A model generated the notes under the pieces. That model did not search any database. It was given only the letters and a program-made list of their open reading frames with translations, and was not told the DNA's origin. From positions 124,001 through 188,000 of the forward strand of contig CAJQUW010007083.1 in NCBI GenBank assembly GCA_907163375.1: a DNA stretch of 64,000 nucleotides, read 5' to 3'. The stretch's first letter is position 1. Each line of letters begins with the position of its first letter. A program made the translations under genes and the position numbers. Source of the DNA: Prostheceraeus crozeri. Taxonomy: Eukaryota > Platyhelminthes > Polycladida > Euryleptidae. This document shows positions 10,526 through 22,700 of the stretch, piece after piece.

Positions 10526-10600
10526 ATGCGATCGAAGCAGGACGAGCTCGAACCCTCGATCCTGTACACTGATGCTTACCCCTTCACCAATCCAGCTATA
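10526..10600 (-). repeat. Possible tRNA-like SINE head
   Basis: On the minus strand GGGTTCGAGCTC resembles a pol III B box (GGTTCRANNCC) and TAGCTGGATTGG about 35 nt upstream resembles an A box. It runs directly into the CT-rich strand of the adjoining array. Secondary structure is poor, so this is tentative. Confidence 0.3.
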
Positions 10601-11410
10601 ATCATCAAAATCTGCTCTGCAAGAAATGTCTGCATTGAATGAATATTTCAAGTTGCGCTTTCGCATCAATGATGAGATTTATTTGCGCACGCTTTCAAAC
10701 TTCTCAACGATCGTCTGCCTTTGAATGTAGACAACGTGCAGGTGACTCGAAATCTCGCACAAATATATCAAATCCTAGGCGAGAACTACACCTGAAATAC
10801 CTGAAATATTAATCAAATGATTGAATAGAGCTCAAACATGAAGACTTTATTTCAGCGGGTCATTGATAGTCTTCTTTCTCTCGCAGGGAGTCGTGCAGAT
10901 GTCATGTTGTCATTTTTAACTAAGAAATAAACGTTGAATCAGAATTCGTAAATGGCAAATCATTGCTGTCAGTTGCCTCGATTTCAATGTTGGCATTCTT
11001 ATTTTAATTGCAATGTTGATTGATTCGTGAAAAACAGATTCATTTGATTCATTTTACTAAATAGTAATTGCCAAGAAATGTCTGTCGCAGTTCGTTGAAT
11101 ATGTATCGAACTTCGGTTCGACTCCTAGGTCAGGGGAGTGCGGTCGGGGAATCAAAGGTGTCTTGCATTGACTTAATATCTGTCATTCTCTTCAGATATT
11201 CAATAAATAGTAATTGTATTTAACAATTTATAGAAAAATATGAAATTTTTGCATTCCAACGGCTGTCAAACTGTTTATTTGAATCATTTTTGTAGCACTG
11301 GACAATTGTAATCCTGTAAGTGCACGTGCGCGGATCAGCACAGCCTTGGGTAGCACCTGAAGTCACCACTCCGCATAGTGTGGGCTTGGACAGTTCTGAC
11401 ATAGTCAGGC
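10601..11410. other. Intergenic, nothing recognised
   Basis: No coding signal. A lone B-box-like GGTTCGACTCC occurs at about 11114 without a matching A box. Confidence 0.45.
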
Positions 11411-11541
11411 TTTAATCTGAAGCGTTGTAGTACTTTTAGTCCGGATGCCCTTCCTGATGACTTCCAATGACACTTTCGGGGCTCGACCTCTGGACCGAAA
11501 GATCGCTAGGCCAAGCACTTAACCACTGTACCACGGAGACC
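11411..11541 (-). repeat. tRNA-derived SINE
   Basis: Minus strand starts GGTCTCCGTGGTACAGTGG (A box TGGTACAGTGG), followed about 35 nt on by the B-box-like AGGTCGAGCCCC, then a non-tRNA body ending AGGAAGGGCATCCGG (11455-11441). That tail is a widespread 3' motif of tRNA-derived SINEs mobilised by LINEs. Head plus tail in the right order and spacing support the call. The 3' limit is approximate. A diverged relative lies at 60095-60165. Confidence 0.75.
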
Positions 11542-12027
11542 GTTGACAATGCTGGAGTACGTCATAAAATAAATGCAGCTTCATGAGCAGCGAAAAACAA
11601 ACATTTACCTAATTCATGCCGGCCTCAGAGACGCATCCATATGACAAGGAGGTCGCCGATTCCCTTCCCTTGCGAATGACAAATATTCACGATGCAGCAC
11701 TATGCATGTGTGAACTTTCTAATGGTGTTGGGCGTTTGCATTCCCTCATTCATGCTCATCTTCATGTTTAAGCAATTCAAAATCACAAAGTTTGCGCAAT
11801 GTCAAACTGGTTGGATGTGCAACGAAGTGAGGACGAATAGACTTAGATAAAAGATGTGCAAGGGCTACGTCGCACACCACAACTTCTGTTTCCTAGGTAA
11901 TTAGCACAAAAGAGGATAATATGATTGATTTCTGTCCTTGAGAACGACTCAGATGCACGCACATGTGATGAGGAGAATTTTCATTAGCCATGTATCAGTG
12001 AAACGGCATCCTACATTTGCAAGGAGA

Positions 12028-12193
12028 GCTGGCACCGGCCCTGGACCGCATCGACACCGCAATATTAGGGCTGGCACCGGCCGAGGACCGCATCGACACC
12101 GCAATATTAGGGCTGGCACCGGCCGAGGACCGCATCGACACCGCAATATTAGGGCTGGCACCGGCCTGGACGGCATCGACACCGCAATATTAT
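12028..12193. repeat. 42-bp minisatellite, about 4 units
   Basis: Units start at 12028, 12070, 12112 and 12154 with GCTGGCACCGGCC and end in CGCAATATTAG; units 2 and 3 are identical. GC-rich compared with its surroundings. Because 42 is a multiple of three, frames stay open on both strands; these are not taken as genes. Confidence 0.9.
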
Positions 12194-13066
12194 CTTGTAT
12201 GTAAGATGAATCTTGTATCTGGTCCCGGGTGAGACATTTTATCATTTGCGCTCTCTACTGTCCATAATGAAAATGTCATACGCTAGTTGAGTGTAATCCC
12301 TAAATCATTCTAAACATGTAATTGTTGATTACAGGCTATAGGGCCTACATTTATGTACCATCTGTAAATAAATGATAACTCCTGAGCAGTAAGGTGATTT
12401 TTTAAACATTTGATACGCAGTAAATTTTCATTTGTTTTAGATATTGTGCTTGTCTAACGCGTTTGTCTATCACAAACAAATTGATGTGCCAATCACAAAT
12501 AATTGGCCATTGTAGTAAGTTAAATTTTGGGTTAATTAAAAGCGAGGAAACCGAAGGTGAGGTCATCAAGTCAAAAGTTAACCGAAGTATTCAAATGAGT
12601 CTTTTGACCAAAATTGGTCGAGAAAGCATATTTGCGACTATTCTGTCGAATGCCGGTATATTTGTTTCATCGTTTTGCTTTAGAACCATGTTGATAATGA
12701 ATGAGTTGAATCACAGAAAGTAAATGATCCAATGACGAGGATATTTCTAAATGCAGACACAATGGGTATCGGCCATTTCAGAATATTTCAGGATCGCTTC
12801 CAACTCGGGTTGCAGGAGCTTCAAAGTGGTTGGAAGACTTGTAGATGATGAGGAAACCACACAAATATCATTACTCTGCCATATTGACTAAAGTGCCATT
12901 TTTTAATTATTTGATTTTTGAATGAACTTTTGAATAAGTAAACATTTGATTGAACTTTATAATTTTTGATATGTTCTATTCGATGTCTGTGGTATAGTGG
13001 ATGATTCATTATCCAACGGAAATTAACAAATAGGGTCTCATTTTGAAGCCAATGGATGAAAGCATA
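12194..13066. other. Intergenic, nothing recognised
   Basis: A frame of 86 codons (12463-12723) is open but lacks family motifs or splice context. I treat this stretch as non-coding. Confidence 0.4.
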
Positions 13067-14043
13067 ATGTTGTTACAAGGCAGAAGAACGCAAAAGCCAA
13101 GAAACTAGATGAAAAGAACAACGACTGAATAGAAAAGCTACTTCCAATTCTTCACTTAGGCCATGATCATCATGGCGAAGTATTTCTGTTGCAGATGATC
13201 ACACAACATCAATTGGGTGATGACTGGATCAACCTTCAGCTGAAACGCCTTAAAAACCGAACGCCAGAATTTTCGTATTTCCTGTTTTGCTTCTTCCAAA
13301 GCTAAACCCAAAACATTCCTACTTCCAATCTTTGACTTAAATTGTTTTCATCACGGCAAAGTCTTTCACCATTGCTGAAGATGACCAAACACCTTTCATT
13401 GCAATTCTGAGTATTTGTGGGTACATAAAGGGATCGATATGTTGAATGAAATATGTTTAGGAAAGATTTTTTTATTTAAAAATCAGTACCCAGAGCATCA
13501 TGTGTCTTCCATTAGAAAACATTATAATTGAAAATTATTTTCTATGAATCATCTACAAGAATCGGGCCTATAGCTGGAAATCTTTGTTCAATTTTGTCAC
13601 TGAATTATGTCACACTCTGTAGAGAGAAAAAGAGTTTATTAAGCGATGGGCAAAATGTCTACATCACTTGTATCCGCACTGTACTACTTACAAAATTGCT
13701 AGCGAGATGAAGAGATTCCGTGATGAAGATCGATCTTGAACACATTGAATGAAGTCTAATGGTCAAAAGTAAATGTGACGACATTTTTTGTGAATGAGAA
13801 TGTGTGAGGTTTAACTTGGAAGAAATGTGGATACTTTGGAAGAAACAAAACAGGAAATACGAAAATTATGGCGTTCGGTTTCAAGGCGTTTCTGCTGAAG
13901 GTTGATCCAGTCATCACCCAATGACTGTTGTGTGATCCTCTGCAGCAGAAAGACTTCGACATGATGATGTGCTTTTCCATTCAGCCGTTGTTTTCTTCAT
14001 CTAGTTTCTTGACTTTTGAGTTCTTCTGCGTTGCATGAACATT
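13067..14043. repeat. Large inverted repeat with ~530-bp spacer
   Basis: Arm 13067-13301 is matched in reverse complement by 13834-14043. Shared blocks include GGGTGATGACTGGATCAACC and TTTTCGTATTTCCTGTTTTG. Arms are roughly 85% alike, with small indels. It could be a foldback transposon or two inverted insertions of one repeat; no target duplication was found. Confidence 0.7.
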
Positions 14044-16170
14044 ATATCTGTGGAAGATGATAATAGAATAACAAAGCAATGCTTTCATATTGAAAATGGA
14101 GTTGCTTCTTTACACACAAGAAGTTTGTAAAAATGGCAAAATAATTCAGACAAAAGAAGCTTTTGATAACACATTATGTAGGTTATAAATTTCACTTTCC
14201 AGTGCGCCAAATCCTTCAATATTTGGTGAAGACTTCGATAACGCGCTCTAGAATGACCGCCAACATCACTCGCGACGATCGAACCGTTCCGTTTGATGCT
14301 GTGACTTGCTGTACTGAACAGCCAGCTAACTTTTTTCTCTAACTAAAACCATCGACTTCAAAATATTCCAAAATGCCCGGATGAGAAGGGAATCGAAAAT
14401 TCCACTATCTTCCAGCTAGATGGAGTCACTCAATTCCAAAAGGCAGATTTTACAAATAATTGAGTCATTGTAAGAGGCCATTCAGGACAAATCTCCTGAT
14501 TTGTCACCTCATAATCAATGGTTTTGGAGGAAAGCTTAAGGGTCGACTCTTCCACCACAATCGTCTTTTCACAATGAATGAACTAACGCTCAGAATAGCA
14601 GCAGAATGTAACAATTTTTCCGCTAGTGAAGTCCAAAGTTCCATTTCGAACCTTCTCCTACAACCGCACCTTGTAGAAAACGAAGGTCCAACGTTTCTAA
14701 TGATTGCGGAAAACAAAAATTCCTTAAAAATTGGAGATTGTAGATGTACTCATAACACTTTGATATTCATAAATTCCACCGTTTCCGGTGTTCAGAAATG
14801 TAGAATACTTCATTCTTCATCCTGACTGAGTTGAAATAAAAACTATTTCAAATCTTGCGCCAATTAAAACTCACTCTGTAAAAGTGACCACTTACAGCTA
14901 GAAATAATAATTCTCTTCATTTCTATTTTGAGCATCTTTTTTGTACTTCGTTTGCAGATATTCACTCGCCGAATATAATTCATGCAGCTTTCCAGAACAT
15001 CAGATAAAATCAATGCTTGAGTAAAAACAAGAGAAAAAAATGCATTTATTATCTTTCTTTCCTGTCTTTTATTGTCTCAAATTGCACAAATTATCCCATT
15101 ATAGTCCTCCTGTTACACCTTCTGTTGATGCAAATATGACAGAGTTTGCAAATCAAAGACAAAACTCTCAGGAAACATTGTGAGTTCAGAAATTGTCTTC
15201 ATGACTATTAAATTTACTTAATGCTTTAATGAAAAAGTTTTTACATTAAATAGAAACTGAAGAATGAGCCTGCTACATCCGAAACACATTGTATGAAGAT
15301 CCAATGTACAAATAAGAGCTCAAATTTCAAATACATTGTACAAAATGGAAATCAGTGGTCCTCCAAAGCATAATCCGACTAACAGGGGATTACTATTCGA
15401 TATTCTAACCCAATGAAGAATAAAATCATTTCGATTTCTATAGCAATCACCGGACACTATTGGCGTAGTTGGCATCATTGTACGCTGAACTACTGTACAT
15501 TGAAATTGCATTGAGTTGAAAACTGCATTGGATGTCACACTCGATGGCTTTGGAGGTCATGGAAATGATTGAAATGAGTTTGAAATCCATCATTGCCCGG
15601 CACTGGAATCTTCTTCTTCTGCCTAAGGAAGATCGATTGTGACTCATCGAATTTTCACTATAGGTATCAAATTCAGCAGTTTTAAGAATGTTTTAACTGT
15701 GCCACCAAAGAGAACTCTTGATTTGATCGTCGGTGTAAATCATATTGTTCGTTATCCATGGATCCGGCGGTCTATTTTTCAGGGAGAAGATGACATGTGG
15801 TTGGAGAGTCTTCAAATTTACTGTCATTGTCATTCTTGTAACGGCACACAAATACAGAGCATGTGCTCAGCATTTCGCATTTCCACAAGCACATCGCTGA
15901 TGATTTGAAGTACACTAATTCACAACGCTTGCAGAGTAAGAGTAACAGGAACATGTAACCTCTGTATGAATGGCGATCGATTCAAGTCAGCCTCAGTTCG
16001 TATAGAAGGGTCAAGGATATCTGATCAGATTTCATTCCAGAAGCTAGTTATAGATTTCCATGGAGAGGCATACAATATCATCACATCTATTCAATCAATG
16101 TACCTTCAAATTTGAAATTTGTAGATAGTGACTGCATGACTTTCATTGCATCAAGATTTAGCGAATAAAG
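14044..16170. other. Intergenic, nothing recognised
   Basis: Open frames of up to 121 codons (14460-14825) occur, but without motifs, paired splice sites or a second copy I could use as support. Confidence 0.4.
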
Positions 16171-16690
16171 ATGAAAGACGACTTTACTGTGGATGAAAGC
16201 TTTATTGAATTGTTACTGAATGATGATTTCGAAATGAATACCAATAATCAATCAGATACAAAAAATGCTCTACACCTCATGATGGAACAAACTGCTCCAG
16301 ACATGCAACGATCAATGACAAGCTCTGAAATAAAAGCCCAAATAAACGATCAAATACCAGACAACACAAGAAGGCATGGCAATTGGGCTGTAAAAACATT
16401 TAATGATTGGATTGCTCTAAGGAAAAAATATTACAAGACGGCACACAAAAAATCTTATTTTTGTCGGAAGAAGGTAATGCAACCATTCAAACTTTGACGA
16501 AGGATAGTCTCAACGATGCTTCACTCATTTTCCTTTTGAGGTGAGAAAAGTTGATGGAGGTCGGTATAAAAGTGATACATTAAGAAGTTTATTCTACGGG
16601 CTTCAGCATTGGCTTGCGAAGAGAGCAGAAAGAGGTTGGGACATTTTTACAAGAAGGAGTTTCCGTCATCTAGAAATGCCTTAGATACAT
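16171..16690 (+). pseudogene. Crypton-like / DUF3504 (KIAA1958-ZMYM type) remnant
   Basis: An acidic N-terminus from ATG 16171 leads to IPDNTRRHGNWAVKTFNDWI, matching the 'NT..s..WAv..F..W' box at the start of Crypton-derived tyrosine-recombinase-like domains (DUF3504, found in KIAA1958, ZMYM and QRICH1 proteins). After a frame break near 16500 the next frame reads PFEVRKVDGGRYKSDTL and LFYGLQHWLAKR, matching the following 'EvRk.DG..Y...tL......l...l' box. The catalytic C-terminal part is not recognisable. Likely a decayed transposon; a broken host gene of the same family is the alternative. Confidence 0.55.
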
Positions 16691-17198
16691 GAATGAAACA
16701 GACCGCAGAAGGAGAAAATCTTCTTTAAAGCGCGCATCACATGTGCTCACGAACGCACTACCGATGTCGCAATCGAGCAATTGTTGTAGTAACGCAAGCT
16801 CTTTGACACCCGAAATCATGACCATGCCACTTCAACAGGCAAAAAAGCAGTTGTAGCAGACATGGCCACGCTCATGAAAGGAACTGATTCCTTGGAATTG
16901 AAGCCAAGGCACATCAAATTAAAGAAGGACGGTCTAGAATTGGAGATGAAATTTTGGTGTTCAGCAGTTTAGTGACTTCATATCTTGTGTAATTTCTATG
17001 TACATGTTTATGTGAAACATAGAATTTGTGATGCCATGAGTTTTATTAACAGATCCCGTTGACGGTCTATGTCACCATCACATAGATAGGGAAATTATAT
17101 AGTAGAGTCAAACAGGTATGGCTTACAATGCGACATTGTTACTCAGTACGTAGGTCAATCAGCCGATATTTCACTGTTCGTTTTTCTACGTTTATATA

Positions 17199-18387
17199 CA
17201 GGTTGCCCCAGAGGTAAGGAACGATATGATCTGTCTCTCAAACTTGCTGCTATTGTTTAGTATCTTCAAAATGCGATCAGAAAAGTTGTTTCGGTCATCT
17301 AGTTTTGCTCTATTCTAAAAACGTTAATCATGCAATTAAATTTGACTGACCACTATCACTTTAACTGACTATCACAAATTTGAGGTATCATCAGAATTTA
17401 TGTATCGTATTATTATTATCAGTTCATTGCCAGATCATAATTCATCTGATTCAACGCCTTTCTATGAAAGCAACAAGAAATCACGAAAAATCTCACATGA
17501 TACTCGGAGTGCTCGTAACATGATGGTGCAAATGATTTGAAATTTGAATCACATTGCATCTGCAAACGCGGAAATCTCTCGATCAAAGAATGCCTTCTAC
17601 AATGCAACATAGGGCCTAGTACGCAAGTGATGAATGATAGTGGAATTATACCACAAGACGATCCATGACATCGTTGACAACCCTTGTACACCATAGTAAG
17701 AGACGAAATTGCTCAGAAAAATAAAATTTAATAAAATTGAAACTGAATTCACCTTTCACGACAAGCCTAAGCCAGGGCAGCAATTGTCTGACTCACACTG
17801 ACGATTCTTTGAAGAGTTTAGTAAGAACAAGTTTCCCAACGAAGAAGGATCAAAATTTATCCTCTGCTATTATTGCGAGGTACACGTCACGGGAATCCGA
17901 AGATTTAGTGTTCATCAAACAATTTTTTACTGAATGAAGCTATCCTTGCAAACTTCAACAACTTCATTCAAGAAAACAGCGACAACGGCAAACTGTAGAG
18001 ACTGAAAGTTGTTTCTTGGCTTAGCACGAGTACAATTATAAGAAAGTGACGTTCATTCTTGGTGAGATGAGGCGTAGCTGCATTGGTGTGGCGATGGGCC
18101 AATGCTTCTGTAGAAGAGGGCACAAATGCCAACCAATCTGACAGCGTCAACCAACTATGGCGTTGCCACTAACTATTAACAGCTACTGATGCGTATTTCA
18201 GGAAATATTGATGCATCAAATTTGGGATGGTCAGTTTGAGTGATTGTGGTCAGTCAAATTAGACTGTATGATCATCGTCTTTAGAATATGACCCAACCAA
18301 CTACTCAAATTGCATTTTGAAGATACTGACTAATAACAACAAGTTTGAGAGACAAATTATATTTTTCCATACTTCTGGGACAACCTG
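17199..18387. mobile_element. TA-flanked element with ~190-bp TIRs
   Basis: Left end CAGGTTGCCCCAGAGGTA and right end, reverse complemented, CAGGTTGTCCCAGAAGTA, flanked by TA (17197-17198 and 18388-18389). Similarity continues inwards about 190 bp on each side (shared TGTCTCTCAAACTTG, AGTATCTTCAAAATGC, TTTGACTGACCAC). Tc1/mariner-type target and ends. The middle (about 17410-18170) has short open frames but no transposase motif, so it is probably non-autonomous. Confidence 0.78.
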
Positions 18388-18400
18388 TATTTCCAATTCC

Positions 18401-18443
18401 AAATTAGACGGCCTTAATTGCCATGATTAAGGCCGTCTAATTT
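18401..18443. repeat. Perfect 18-bp stem hairpin
   Basis: AAATTAGACGGCCTTAAT (18401-18418), 7-nt loop, and its exact reverse complement (18426-18443). Only 14 bp beyond the right end of the preceding TIR element. Confidence 0.95.
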
Positions 18444-18990
18444 GCTATGTAATACCATTGAGGTAGGAGCATTTCACCATCCACCTCCGCATTCCCAGTG
18501 AAAATGCCATTGAGGTGATTCCTATGGTTCACAATTTGGACTCGCAGATATCTCAAGCTTGACATACTTCAATGTTCTGAGCTGCATGGGCTATGTAGAA
18601 AATTATCATAGATTTGAGTCTTTTACAGATCAAAATCTTGGATTTTTGATGTCATAGATTTTAGGTTCAGTAACAATGTAATATTGCAGTTTAGACAGCT
18701 GAACCGCAATATGCTATGAGGCTGAGGGCCGTCAGCATAATTCTCAGCTTCAAATTTGGACTTAACTGGAATGATTGAAATGTTTTTCATATATCTGCGT
18801 TCTTTATTCTGAACTGCAATATGCCAAACCGGCATACAGTGGTTCAGTATTTTAACTAAGGAAGATACAAGTATACTTGTATACGAACCTAAACACAATG
18901 CACATATTTCCTTTCAAATGATCAGTCTAAATCGTCCGGTGATGATTTTAGGCTGATGATTTAATTTAGGCTGTCATTTGAAAGGTAATA

Positions 18991-19925
18991 CAGTAGAATT
19001 TGCATATATCGGCGCCTCAAGGGACAGACGAAAACCGCCGATATATGCGAACTACCTGAATTTTGAAGTTTTGTGAAATCTACACGAGCTCTGAGATCAT
19101 GCCATGCATCATACAATGCATATACGTGTATTGACTCATGAATTATTGTGTTGCTATACTTAAATACATATATTGACTTGTTGTCTAACATGTACAGTAC
19201 ATGTACATGTGATTGTGTCTATGTGTTCAGTAGATATCTAAAAATTGTGCCTTTCTGAACAATGCAATCATCACGTCGAATTAATGACTAATTATGTGAG
19301 AATTATCAGAGAGATACAGTGGCAAGCCTACTTATCTTTCCTCGGCTGCTAGATTCTACAATTTTGATCAAACCCCAAACATGATCGAGATGAATTGTAG
19401 AAGATCTAAATTTTCACATGCCACTAGAATAGTTAGAATCAGATAGTCCTAACAGAATCTACAGCCATCCGCGTCCACATATACTGTCATTCTAGTGACT
19501 CTTCTAGGCAAAACACATCGCTTGAGGATTTCCAGAAATCCGCCGTTATAAACGAATTATTTTCTGTCAGGGACAGCGAAAATGCGCCGATATAGGCGAA
19601 TCGCCGATATAGCCGAAGCCGATATATGCGAACTCGATTATATGGAAAAGATAGGAAATTATGCCGGGACAAAAAGAAACCGCCGATATAGACGAACCAC
19701 CGATATAGGCGAAGCCGATATATGCGAACTCGATTATATGGAAAAGATAGGAAATTATGCCGGGACAAAAAAACCGCCGATAGAAACGAACCGCCGATAT
19801 AGGCGAATCGCCGATATAGCCGAAGCCGATATAAGTGAACTCGATTATATGGAAAAGATAGGAAATTATGCCGGGACAAAAAAAACCGCCGATATAGCCG
19901 AAGCCGATATATGCGAATTCTACTG
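18991..19925. mobile_element. pogo-like non-autonomous element, 935 bp
   Basis: Ends CAGTAGAATTTGCATATATC and, reverse complemented, CAGTAGAATTCGCATATATC, flanked by TA (18989-18990 and 19926-19927). The CAGTA-start TIR with TA target is like pogo/Tigger elements. No transposase is present; the right third is a tandem array whose unit repeats the TIR's GCCGATATA core. Confidence 0.78.
19576..19915. repeat. ~100-bp tandem array inside pogo-like element
   Basis: Just over three units of 97-110 bp, each with several CCGATATA(G/T)(G/C)CGAA motifs followed by CTCGATTATATGG and AAATTATGCCGGGACAAAAA. Long open frames on both strands come from the repetition. Confidence 0.88.
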
Positions 19926-20706
19926 TATATCTTCATTTTTGTCCGGAAGAAGCACCCTATGCTAAATCCTCATAGAAATTATGCAACAGTGAGAATATTT
20001 GAGTAGAACTTCATAGATATCCATATTTAAAAACATAGATTGTCATTTCAGAATCATCGCCATAAATTTCATCTTCATGGGGTCAGAACACCAATGACAT
20101 CCACTTCCATCGGACGCTAACTTCTCCTCGGAATCTATGTATTTATGTCCTATAAAAGTGGTACTATTCCTATATTTTCATCCAATTAATGTTCTCAAAA
20201 TGCATTTGATCCACTTATAGTGCTGGATTGTGTAGCGTTCTATCTGCACGTTAAAAACGTCCATAATCTGACCGCCGTAGGACCGAAATGACATTTCCCA
20301 GGTTTGCAACTTGAATCTTCCAAACTATTGCACCAATTCTGCCAAGCCTCACACTAATCGAAAGATCTGGTCAAGGTTATTAATAGAACGATGATTGTTA
20401 ATTGCTCCGAGATCACATCATTGTATTAGATGACGTCAAAGGTCCAATAATTCAAACTTTCAGTTCAGCTCAAATAGCACTAAAATCATACATTTTTAGT
20501 AATTTGTTTTCTGCAGGTGAAGAGGCAACCGAACTTTTATCGACACACTGAGACTAAGAGCAACATGATTCTGAAAATTTTCAATTATTGCTGACTAGAT
20601 ACAGAACGTGTTTCAGATTTGAATTTCAAACATGCATACATAATGAGCAGATAATTTCAATTTCAAAAACTTTGCATTTGTGAACATCTTTATAATGTTA
20701 TATTTA
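19926..20706. other. Intergenic, nothing recognised
   Basis: No coding or repeat structure that I can support. Confidence 0.45.
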
Positions 20707-20794
20707 TATGCCTATTTAGAGGTCAGCAATGATCCAACTGGAGGTCGCGTAAGCGAACGACAGTTGAATCATTGATGACCGAGAAATAGGCATA
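20707..20794. repeat. Hairpin (MITE-like)
   Basis: Arms ATGCCTATTT...CCAACTG and CAGTTGAATC...AAATAGGCAT are complementary with few mismatches, and the centre closes as TCGC-GTAA-GCGA, so the whole 88 nt can fold. Confidence 0.8.
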
Positions 20795-21049
20795 ATTACA
20801 TTGTTCAGGTTATCTATGGTACTATACAGAGCTATGCCCAGTGTGATGTATCATAGACGCCTAGATATATGAAGCACCATATTTCATTTCATTCTGAGTC
20901 AATTAAGACAATATATCTACATCTAGCTTATGTGTGCTTCAGGCGTCCATGGATGTATCAGAGTCTATGATCAGAGTTATCGGTAATTTTTTTTATATTT
21001 CACAGTGCTATAATCTCTATGATTATTGCTTCCATAATATAGTTTATGC

Positions 21050-21134
21050 TTTCCAAAGTGTGCATAAATTTCAAAGAGTGCAATAAACAGTCTTTATTGC
21101 ACTCCTTCATTGAAATACATTAGCACATAGAAAG
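21050..21134. repeat. Hairpin (MITE-like)
   Basis: Perfect inner stem GAGTGCAATAAA / TTTATTGCACTC (21076-21104) with a 5-nt loop, extended outward imperfectly to CTTTCCAAAGTGTGC / GCACATAGAAAG. Confidence 0.75.
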
Positions 21135-22547
21135 TTTTCTCGACTTAAAATCTTGTAAAATTTTGATATCTTGTATGAATGGATATTGCATACTCGTGCG
21201 TACTCAATTCACGCAAGTGGAAGAGGAAGGAATCGAGAAATGAGAGAGAAATGAAGATGAATTTATATCAGGTTGCATTAAATGAATGTTTTTGTTTAGA
21301 TCATCCCAAAAAATTATTTTCATGTATATTACAGTACATCTGCGTATTCTGCTCATCTTCCGATGTTCCATTTTTCGATATGACTAATTAAATGGGCGCA
21401 AATATTGCCCCTTTATAGTGACATAAATGCTTCATTTTAGGCGGTTCTATTGAGAATATTTTTTCCAAACTTGCTCCATGCCCTTTAGAAATATAAAACT
21501 CACAATGTCATGTACGTTAGTGTTTTCAATGTTTCCATTTTACACCGGTTATTAGCCATAGAAAAAATACAGCATACTTTTACGTCTTTTTTGAAAAATT
21601 CTCACACCCATGTCAATGGGCGAATCACTGAAATTCAGCAATACACTTTTGTATGATGCCCTCAATTCTAATATATCCTAGTTTGAGTGTCGTAGACTGC
21701 AAACTCTGTTGGCGACAGTTGAAAAAGGGCCAAAATCCATGTTTTATCTTTGAACAGCTGTAGTAAAAATCCCACGTTGAAATTGATATGAACGGATCGA
21801 CAGTTTTTTTCATTTTGTCCTTAAATTGACTGTCAGGAAATGTTAGACCCCCATCTTCCTTCCTAAGCGTGGATAAGTGTGCACAATTTGGCTCGATTTT
21901 GACCCTCAAAAATCTTTCTTCGCCTCTGTTCGAATTGGCATTGAGATGAAGCGTTAGATCTTCTCATGAGGTCGAGGCATTCACTAAAGCTTTGTATTCC
22001 AAATTTAAGAATTAGAAATTTCTCAAAACTCTTGTCTGTAGGCCCGTCCAAAGGAAAAGTCACTGTTTTTTTTCAATAGATTGTTACTCAGAGTTGGAGT
22101 TGAAATTGAAATAACTGTACGATGAAAAGATTTTAAATTTGCTGAATTTTCAATTGACATGTGTCCCATGATGACTGCGCAAACACTGTCGCCTACAGAC
22201 GCTCCGAAACGTAGATTTGGCCGATTTTCAAGGCGAGATTGCGGCTAAACTGTTGACATATGAGTGTCCACAATGCTATACTCAAGAAAGCTACCTACCA
22301 TGAATCGATGCTCAAAAAATCCTTGCAATCGCAGTCTAGATGTACATTTGTTGAAAAATTGCAGTCTTGTTTTATGCTGAAATTACTGATCATAGTGGAA
22401 TAATATAATGACTAGTTGTTGATGAGATAAATCTGCATGTACAATGGACAGAGAAGCAGGCTATCTGATTTCAAAATTGCTTTGGTTTGATTTTCAAATC
22501 ATGTTAAGGATCATGATCATAGATTCTGATAGTTCTGTGAAATATAA

Positions 22548-22700
22548 AGTTACTTACAGAACTCGTGCAAAGATATCCAGCTTAATTGCATTTTTCTCGA
22601 TCAACAAACTATGCCCTCGCCCTTCGGGCTCGTGCATAGACATGTTGATCTCAAAAAATGCAATAAAGCTGGATACTTTGCACTTGTTGTGTAAATAACT
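22548..22700. repeat. Hairpin MITE, 153 bp
   Basis: Arms AGTTACTTACAGAACTCG... and the complementary ...TTGTTGTGTAAATAACT pair along about 58 bp; the tip CTCGCCCTTCGGGCTCG forms its own GC stem. The whole element folds on itself. Confidence 0.85.

Noticed and set aside
10009..10669. Four long overlapping Ser/Leu-rich and Glu/Arg-rich open frames
   Set aside because: They are translations of the GA-rich array in different frames and change meaning with each unit; no unique sequence inside.
14460..14825. 121-codon plus-strand frame
   Set aside because: No motif, no splice context, and a comparable open frame on the opposite strand; likely chance.
19487..19965. Two long frames on opposite strands with Tyr/Ile/Arg repeats
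   Set aside because: Explained by the tandem array inside the pogo-like element.
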